Source: Planctomycetota bacterium (GTDB lineage: Bacteria > Planctomycetota > PLA2 > JAEUHO01). From it: 56,253 nucleotides of DNA. The position numbers and the translations under genes were made by a program. The notes beneath the pieces were generated by a model. The model was not told the DNA's origin and searched no databases. It saw only the letters and a list, made by a program, of their open reading frames with translations. Location: assembly GCA_020851795.1 (NCBI GenBank), contig JADZCA010000109.1, forward strand, positions 1 to 56,253. The letters run 5' to 3'. Shown here one piece after another: positions 51,911-56,253 of this stretch; positions within the stretch are counted from its first letter, which is position 1, and every line of letters starts with the position of its first letter.

Positions 51911-52984
51911 ATGCGTGCGACTTGGGCAGCGGCAGCGGTCGTGGTCGCGGTGACGGGCGCCGCGGCGGTGCGAGCGGACGGCGTGTCCGCGTACTACGTC
52001 CCCGTCGGCGACGAGGTGTCCGCGGTCACCGCCGCGGTGCCGTCGAGCGTCGGCCTGCAGGCCGGCGAGCTCCACGCGGTCGTCGCGACGGCCGACGAGC
52101 CGCCGACGCCGCGCACGACGCCGCCCGTCACGGTGCAGGGTGAGCGCACGGTCGAGCGCGTCTACTCGCCCGCGCCGGAGTACCCCTACGGCGGCGGCTG
52201 GAGCCCGACGGGGCTGCGCCAGGACACGCGCCTCGGGCCCTACGGCCAGCCCGAGTGGACGACGGACCGGACGTGGGCCCGCGTGCGCTCCTACGTGATC
52301 GCGCCCGGCCAGATCGAGTTCGAGTCGTGGTACCGCGGCCGCTACAAGAAGCACGGCGAGGGGAACACGCACCTCTTCCAGGAAGAGGTCGGCATCGGAC
52401 TCCCCCACCGCTTCCAGTTCGACGTGTACCTCAACTTCGAGGACAACCCCGACCGCGACCTCCACTTCAAGGAGACGCAGGTCGAGCTCCGTTGGGCGCT
52501 GGCGAACTGGGACTGCCTGTTCTGGAACCCCACGATCTACCTCGAGTACAAGCTCCACGACGACCCCGAGGAGTCCGACGTCCTCGAGGCGAAGCTCCTC
52601 TTCTCCGACGACATCGCGCCGCGCTGGCGCGGCGGCGTCAACCTCACCTACGAGCGCGAGCTCTCCGGCGAGGAGGAGGAGGTGCTCGGGTTCACGGCGG
52701 CGGTGTCCTACACCGTGTGCGACCAGCTCCTCTCGGTCGGCGCCGAGTTCCAGTACGAGCGCGCCACGGTCGAGTCGGCGCGCGACGACTACGAGCACAC
52801 GGTCTACCTCGGGCCCAGCGTCTCGATCCGCACGAGCTCGACGACGCACCTCGACGTCGCGCCGCTCTTCGGGCTCACCGAGGAGTCCAACCACATGCAG
52901 CTCTTCATCGTGTTCGGCATCGAGATCGGGCCCGGCGGCGGCGAGGCCGGCTGGCTCAACCCGATCGCGGCCCGCAGCAACTGA
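51911..52984 (+). CDS. Outer-membrane beta-barrel protein of unknown function
   Basis: 357 residues from ATG with a strong AGGAGG ribosome site. Signal peptide (about 1-23), an Ala/Thr/Pro stretch (about 60-80), then from about residue 115 a run of alternating strands typical of a barrel: SYVIAPGQIEFESWYRGRYKK, FQFDVYLNFEDNPDRDLHFK, NPTIYLEYKLHDDPEESDVL and others to the end. No TonB box or known family. It may be a small-molecule channel or surface protein. Ends in a convergent terminator shared with the MazG-like gene. Confidence 0.7.
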   Translation: MRATWAAAAVVVAVTGAAAVRADGVSAYYVPVGDEVSAVTAAVPSSVGLQAGELHAVVATADEPPTPRTTPPVTVQGERTVERVYSPAPEYPYGGGWSPTGLRQDTRLGPYGQPEWTTDRTWARVRSYVIAPGQIEFESWYRGRYKKHGEGNTHLFQEEVGIGLPHRFQFDVYLNFEDNPDRDLHFKETQVELRWALANWDCLFWNPTIYLEYKLHDDPEESDVLEAKLLFSDDIAPRWRGGVNLTYERELSGEEEEVLGFTAAVSYTVCDQLLSVGAEFQYERATVESARDDYEHTVYLGPSVSIRTSSTTHLDVAPLFGLTEESNHMQLFIVFGIEIGPGGGEAGWLNPIAARSN

Positions 52985-52993
52985 CCGCGTCGG

Positions 52994-53024
52994 CGGGCGG
53001 CCCGCGACCGTCGCGGGCCGCCCG
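52994..53024. terminator. Bidirectional terminator
   Basis: 52994-53007 and 53011-53024 are perfect 14-base complements with a 3-base loop, centred between convergent genes whose stops are 42 bp apart. Confidence 0.85.
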
Positions 53025-53026
53025 TC

Positions 53027-53359
53027 TCACCCGTCGAGGCGTCGGCGCATGGCCTCGAGCCGCCCGCCGAGCTCCTCGCGCCACGCGGGCGCCTTGCGCC
53101 GCAGCTTGTCGAGCACGCGCGCGGCGGCCGCCGAGGCCGAGATCCCGTAGCGGCTGGCGACCTCGACGAGCGCGACGAGCGTGTCGCCCAGCTCGCCCTC
53201 GAGGTCGGCGCGCACGTCCTTGCCGTACCCCTCCGCGTCGAGGACGCAGCGGGCGACCTCGCCGGCCTCCTCGGAGAGCGCGAGCGCGGCGAGCACCTTC
53301 GGATGCTCGATGCCGGCGAGCAGGGTCGTCAGCTCGGCCTGGAATCGGTCGAGGTCCAT
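53027..53359 (-). CDS. MazG-like nucleotide pyrophosphohydrolase
   Basis: 110 residues matching the single-domain MazG-like fold: LSEEAGEVARCVLD with the E-x2-E half of the metal site (about 30-43), then EGELGDTLVALVEVASRYG with the ExxD half (about 54-72). It hydrolyses a nucleoside triphosphate to the monophosphate; the substrate is unknown and such small forms often act in house-cleaning. ATG with GGAGGG upstream. Its 5' end overlaps the 3' end of the GT2/ChbG gene by 31 bp on the same strand. Confidence 0.87.
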   Translation of the reverse strand: MDLDRFQAELTTLLAGIEHPKVLAALALSEEAGEVARCVLDAEGYGKDVRADLEGELGDTLVALVEVASRYGISASAAAARVLDKLRRKAPAWREELGGRLEAMRRRLDG

Positions 53360-54936
53360 CGGTCCCTCCGGGGCGGGGTGCGCCGCGCGCGCGGGAGCGC
53401 GGCGAAGGTCGTCGTCGTCACGCCGAGCCGGGCGAGCCCGTCGCGGATCGTGCGGAGATGGCGCGCGTCGGCCTCGCGGTCGAGCCCGCCGTCGGCGCGG
53501 GGCCCGTCCCACGGCCCGTCCGCGGGGTGCGCCACGACCTCGACGGTCGCGTGGGCGAGCCGGCGCGGCCAGCGGCCGCGACGCACCCAACCGGCGACGA
53601 CCTCGGCGTCCACGATCCCGGCCGGGGACGCGAGGCCCGTGGCGACGTCGGTCCCGCGCGCGAGCGCCGCCGCGGCGGCGAGCACCGCGCCCTTGAGGCG
53701 CCCGACCGCGCCGGGTCCGCAGCGCAGCGCGCCGCACGGCGCGGGCCGGCGGATCCCGACGAGCCCGAGACGGCGCGCCTCGAGCGCCACGGCGCGGTAC
53801 ACCGTCGGGACGAGGAACGCGTGGCGGTGGGCGTCCACGTGCGTGGGCGAGAGCCCCAGCGCGCGCACGCGCCCGACGGCGGCGCGCACCGCCTCGCGCA
53901 CGGCCCGCCCGGGCACGAGGCCCGCGGCGGCGCGCAGCAGGAACGGGAGCAGGCGGCCGGGGGCGAGGTCGAGGTGGACGCCGACGTCCACGTCCGCGCG
54001 CGACGCGAGCAGCGTGCGCGCCGCCGACGCGGCGGTCGTGCCGTCGGCGAGGACCGACACCGTGGTGAGGCCGCCGTCGCGCACGGCGTCGAGCAGGCCG
54101 CGGTCGCCGGCGGGGGCGAGCCCGAGGTCGTCGCCGGTCAGCACGACGCGCGGCCCCGCGCGCTCGCCGCGGCGCACACCGCGGGCCCGCGCCACCGCGC
54201 GGCCGTAGCGCGCGAGCCCGCGGTCGCGCAGGAACACGCGCGCGGTGTCCACGCCCGACGCGAGGAACCCGCGCCAGCCGATGCGCACGCCGGGCCGGCG
54301 GAAGTCCACCGTGACCGGGACGGCGACGAGGCGCAGGCGCGCGCGGTGCGCGAGCACGAGCAGCTCGACGTCCCACGCGAAGCGGCGCGTCGAGAGCGCC
54401 GGGACCAGCTGCGCGGCGACGTCGCGGCGCAGCGCCTTGAGGCCCGTCTGCGTGTCGCGGATCGGCAGGCGGAACAGCACCGACGTCACCGCAAGGTAGA
54501 GGCGCGACAGCCAGACCCGGTGCGCCGGGCGCCGCTCGACCGCGCCGGGGACGTACTTGCTGCCGACGGCCACGGCCGCGCCGGCGCGCTCCATCGCCTC
54601 GAGCAGCGGCCCGACCGACTCGGGGGCGATCTCGAGGTCGGCGTCGAGGAAGACGAGCACGTCGTGGCGCGCGGCCGCGCAGCCGGTCGCGAGCGCCGCG
54701 CCCTTGCCGCGGTTCTGCGCGTGACGGACGACACGCACGCGCGCGTCGGCGGCGGCGACGGCCTCGGCCTCGGCGGCGGTCGCGTCGCGGCTGCCGTCGT
54801 CGACCAGCACGACCTCGAAGGGGCGCCGCAGGTGCGCGACGGCATCCACGATCCGGCGCAGGTGCTCGCGCACGTGCGGCCCCTCGTCGAAGGCGGGCAC
54901 GACCACGGAGATCGAGGGGCCGCCGGCGTCGATCAC
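53329..54936 (-). CDS. GT2 glycosyltransferase fused to ChbG/YdjC-like deacetylase
   Basis: 535 residues in one uninterrupted frame. N-terminal half (about 1-235): family 2 glycosyltransferase, dolichyl-phosphate-glucose-synthase type, with SVVVPAFDEGPHVREHLRRI, LVDDGSRDAT, NRGKGAALATG, LVFLDADLEI and RDTQTGLKALRR. C-terminal half (about 258-520): ChbG/YdjC-like, with VVLTGDDLGL (metal Asp pair), DVGVHLDLAPGRLL and THVDAHRHAFLVP. A single protein would make and deacetylate a polyprenyl-phosphate sugar in the cytosol. The GTG start overlaps the rsmG stop (GTGA). The fusion is uncommon as far as I know. Confidence 0.87.
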   Translation of the reverse strand: MIDAGGPSISVVVPAFDEGPHVREHLRRIVDAVAHLRRPFEVVLVDDGSRDATAAEAEAVAAADARVRVVRHAQNRGKGAALATGCAAARHDVLVFLDADLEIAPESVGPLLEAMERAGAAVAVGSKYVPGAVERRPAHRVWLSRLYLAVTSVLFRLPIRDTQTGLKALRRDVAAQLVPALSTRRFAWDVELLVLAHRARLRLVAVPVTVDFRRPGVRIGWRGFLASGVDTARVFLRDRGLARYGRAVARARGVRRGERAGPRVVLTGDDLGLAPAGDRGLLDAVRDGGLTTVSVLADGTTAASAARTLLASRADVDVGVHLDLAPGRLLPFLLRAAAGLVPGRAVREAVRAAVGRVRALGLSPTHVDAHRHAFLVPTVYRAVALEARRLGLVGIRRPAPCGALRCGPGAVGRLKGAVLAAAAALARGTDVATGLASPAGIVDAEVVAGWVRRGRWPRRLAHATVEVVAHPADGPWDGPRADGGLDREADARHLRTIRDGLARLGVTTTTFAALPRARRTPPRRDRWTSTDSRPS

Positions 54937-55622
54937 GCGGGTCGCTCGTAGACGACCAGCAGCCTCGGCGGGTGCGCGGGCGACACGACGAAGGCGACGT
55001 CGGGCCGCGCGACGAGGCCCGCGGCGGTCGCCGCGGCGAGGCCCTCGCGGCGCTCGTCGTCGGAGACGTCGGCCGACTTCCAGTGGACGAGACGGCCGCC
55101 GCGCGCGAGCCACGGCGCGGCTTCCTTCGTGGTGGGCGCCAGCGGACCGACCGCGCGCACGACGACGAGGTCGGCGCCGCCGCGCAGGGCGGGGCGCCGC
55201 GCGACCAACTCGCGCCCGTCGCAGGCGACCACGGTCGCGCGGGAGGCGCCGACGGCGGCGCACACGCGCTCGACCGCGCGGGCCTTCTTCTCCCGGCGCT
55301 CGACGAGCACGACCTCGGTGTCCGGCCACCGCATCGCGACCGCGAGGCCGGGGAAGCCGTTCCCGGTCCCCAGGTCGATCGCGACCCGGGGAGCGCGCGA
55401 CGCCGCGGGCCACGCGGCCCCCACCGGGAGCGAGTCCACGACCAGCACGTCCACGGCGGCCGCGAGGTCGCGGGCGCCGGTGAGGTTGACGCGCTCGTTC
55501 TCCGCGAGCACCGCCTCGGCGGCCGCGAGCAGGCGCGCCGCGGCGGTCTCCGGGTACCCGTAGGTCGCCGCCAAGGACGCGAGGCGGGCGAGCAGCGCGG
55601 GGCGGTCGGGGTGGTCGGGCAC
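54933..55622 (-). CDS. rsmG: 16S rRNA (guanine-N7) methyltransferase RsmG
   Basis: 229 residues from GTG 55622; a longer in-frame start exists 48 nt upstream but the -10 box lies inside that extension. Family features: ENERVNLTGARDLAA near 40-54, VDSLPV, the SAM motif AIDLGTGNGFPGLAVAMRWPDTEVVLVERREKKA (residues about 88-121), and VVVRAVGPLAPTTKEAAPWLARGG. It methylates N7 of G527 in the 530 loop of 16S rRNA (E. coli numbering). First gene of an operon with the GT2/ChbG fusion and the MazG-like protein; no mnmG or parA is adjacent, unlike the common arrangement. Confidence 0.9.
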   Translation of the reverse strand: MPDHPDRPALLARLASLAATYGYPETAAARLLAAAEAVLAENERVNLTGARDLAAAVDVLVVDSLPVGAAWPAASRAPRVAIDLGTGNGFPGLAVAMRWPDTEVVLVERREKKARAVERVCAAVGASRATVVACDGRELVARRPALRGGADLVVVRAVGPLAPTTKEAAPWLARGGRLVHWKSADVSDDERREGLAAATAAGLVARPDVAFVVSPAHPPRLLVVYERPA

Positions 55623-55628
55623 GGGCGC

Positions 55629-55657
55629 AGCATCCCCTCCCCGGGCGTGGTTGTCAC
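55629..55657 (-). promoter_or_regulatory. Promoter GTGACA-N17-GATGCT for rsmG
   Basis: On the minus strand -35-like GTGACA (55652-55657), 17 nt, -10-like GATGCT (55629-55634), ending 6 nt before the GTG at 55622. Confidence 0.5.
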
Positions 55658-55677
55658 GCACGCCCCGCATCCGGGGC

Positions 55678-55683
55678 TATGCT
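55678..55683 (+). promoter_or_regulatory. -10-like TATGCT
   Basis: TATGCT overlaps the first possible ATG (55679) and ends 7 nt before the next ATG (55691), so the latter is taken as the real start. Confidence 0.5.
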
Positions 55684-55690
55684 CGTAGGG

Positions 55691-56065
55691 ATGTTGGCGT
55701 TCCTCGCTTCGCTCTCCACGGCCCACGTCGTCTCGGTGGGCGTCGTCGCCGCGATCGTCGTCGAGGTGGCGACGCTCGTGATGCGCTTCGGCTTCGCGAT
55801 GAAGTCGCCGACGGTGACGCACCGCGCGGCCCGCTTCACGCGGGGCTGGCGCGTGCACCACGGCTTCGTCGGGCTGGCGGTGCTCGTGCTGGCGGCCGCG
55901 CTGCCGCTGCCGCCGCCGTGGGGCAACCTCGCGTGGATCGCGGGCATCGCGTTGTTCCTGTCGGACGCGATCCACCACTTCGCGGTGCTGCACCCCGTGT
56001 TCGGGGACAGCGAGTTCGATCTCCGCTACCCCGAGCACGGCAGCGACGTCCGCGGCCCGTTCTAG
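55691..56065 (+). CDS. Small membrane protein, unknown function
   Basis: 124 residues with three likely membrane segments (about 3-31, 57-72, 79-97) and a charged C-terminal tail. Conserved-looking polar residues lie near the membrane: KSPTVTHRAARFTRGWRVHH and SDAIHHFAVLHPVFGDSEFD, with several histidines that might bind a ligand or metal. No family recognised. Divergent from rsmG with only 68 bp between starts. The stop codon lies 28 bp before a dispersed repeat. Confidence 0.7.
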   Translation: MLAFLASLSTAHVVSVGVVAAIVVEVATLVMRFGFAMKSPTVTHRAARFTRGWRVHHGFVGLAVLVLAAALPLPPPWGNLAWIAGIALFLSDAIHHFAVLHPVFGDSEFDLRYPEHGSDVRGPF

Positions 56066-56093
56066 ACGGACGTTGGCTGGCTGCGTCGATCGC

Positions 56094-56253
56094 GGGGCGC
56101 CCGCGCTCGCTGAGGCCCGGGGTTCACGGTCGTCGGGGCGCAGCGCCCCTCCGACCCTCCTCCTCGTCGCAGACTCCTCGTCGTCGGGCCGCGGCTCGGC
56201 GTACGGCGGTGCGAGTACGCGGTCGCCGCGGCCGCTCCCGCGGGCCTGAGCGA
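56094..56253. repeat. Dispersed intergenic repeat, copy B (truncated by window end)
   Basis: Same element as copy A (48079-48269): identical 28-bp left block (56094-56121), then a shorter, different centre containing GGGGCG-CAG-CGCCCC (56135-56149), then the 87-bp right block (56167-56253) with 2 mismatches to copy A. Confidence 0.85.

Noticed and set aside
52255..54951. An 898-codon frame on the plus strand
   Set aside because: Antisense to the MazG-like and GT2/ChbG genes and out of frame with the barrel gene; composition is Arg/Ala noise.

Overview
The window is very GC-rich DNA with dense, mostly single-gene or short-operon coding on both strands. It encodes secreted lipoproteins, TolC-type and beta-barrel outer-membrane proteins and periplasmic thioredoxins, so the host is a Gram-negative bacterium. 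The gene mix (orphan multiheme cytochrome, tandem membrane/spermidine-synthase-like fusions, S1C/PDZ proteins, TlpA proteins with helical repeats, many unknown secreted proteins) fits a high-GC environmental lineage such as Planctomycetota or Myxococcota. That placement is inference and I hold it loosely. I saw no rRNA, tRNA, CRISPR array, transposase or prophage gene.

Layout. 0-5 kb: the edge of a dispersed repeat, larB, a Lon-substrate-domain protein, a membrane protein, a DUF309 protein, an isocitrate dehydrogenase-like enzyme, a bacilliredoxin and a small conserved protein. 5.0-7.5 kb: an octaheme c-type cytochrome lipoprotein gene interrupted by one in-frame TGA. A short hairpin with a GU-containing apical loop starts 16 nt after that TGA, so the gene is a strong selenoprotein candidate. 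7.6-12.1 kb: two tandem integral-membrane/spermidine-synthase-like fusion paralogs. 12.2-16.8 kb: small secreted or lipoproteins of unknown function and gene-poor stretches. 16.3-23.2 kb: a minus-strand tripartite ABC exporter operon (small Cys/His-rich secreted protein, TolC-like, HlyD-like, ATPase, two FtsX/MacB permeases, lipoprotein). 23.2-27.2 kb: a START-like lipoprotein and a three-gene operon (ATP-grasp, ChbG/YdjC deacetylase, GT4). 27.3-37.06 kb: a heavy-metal efflux island (HMA protein, Cys/His-rich secreted protein, TolC-like, CusB-like, CusA/CzcA-like RND, His-rich lipoprotein, AlgE-like porin) that differs from its surroundings in codon style and GTCGAC content. 37-47.8 kb: two membrane glycosyltransferases, a phosphoesterase-like protein, an S1C protease with a PDZ companion, and two TlpA-like thioredoxins. 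47.8-48.35 kb: a nest of repeats. 48.4-56.1 kb: ppk1, an EamA transporter, a beta-barrel protein, the rsmG / GT2-ChbG fusion / MazG-like operon, a membrane protein, and a second copy of a dispersed repeat at the window edge.

Two genome-scale patterns are readable. At least eleven genes have a -10-like hexamer ending only 6-9 nt before the start codon, which implies leaderless mRNAs; genes with longer leaders carry a GGAG-type ribosome site. The hexamer GTCGAC is nearly absent outside the metal island (Val-Asp is written GTG GAC) but frequent inside it. The ABC operon and the RND island share the order Cys/His-rich secreted protein, TolC-like, HlyD-like, and their TolC-like proteins are paralogs of equal length, so they look like two versions of one metal or toxicant export design.
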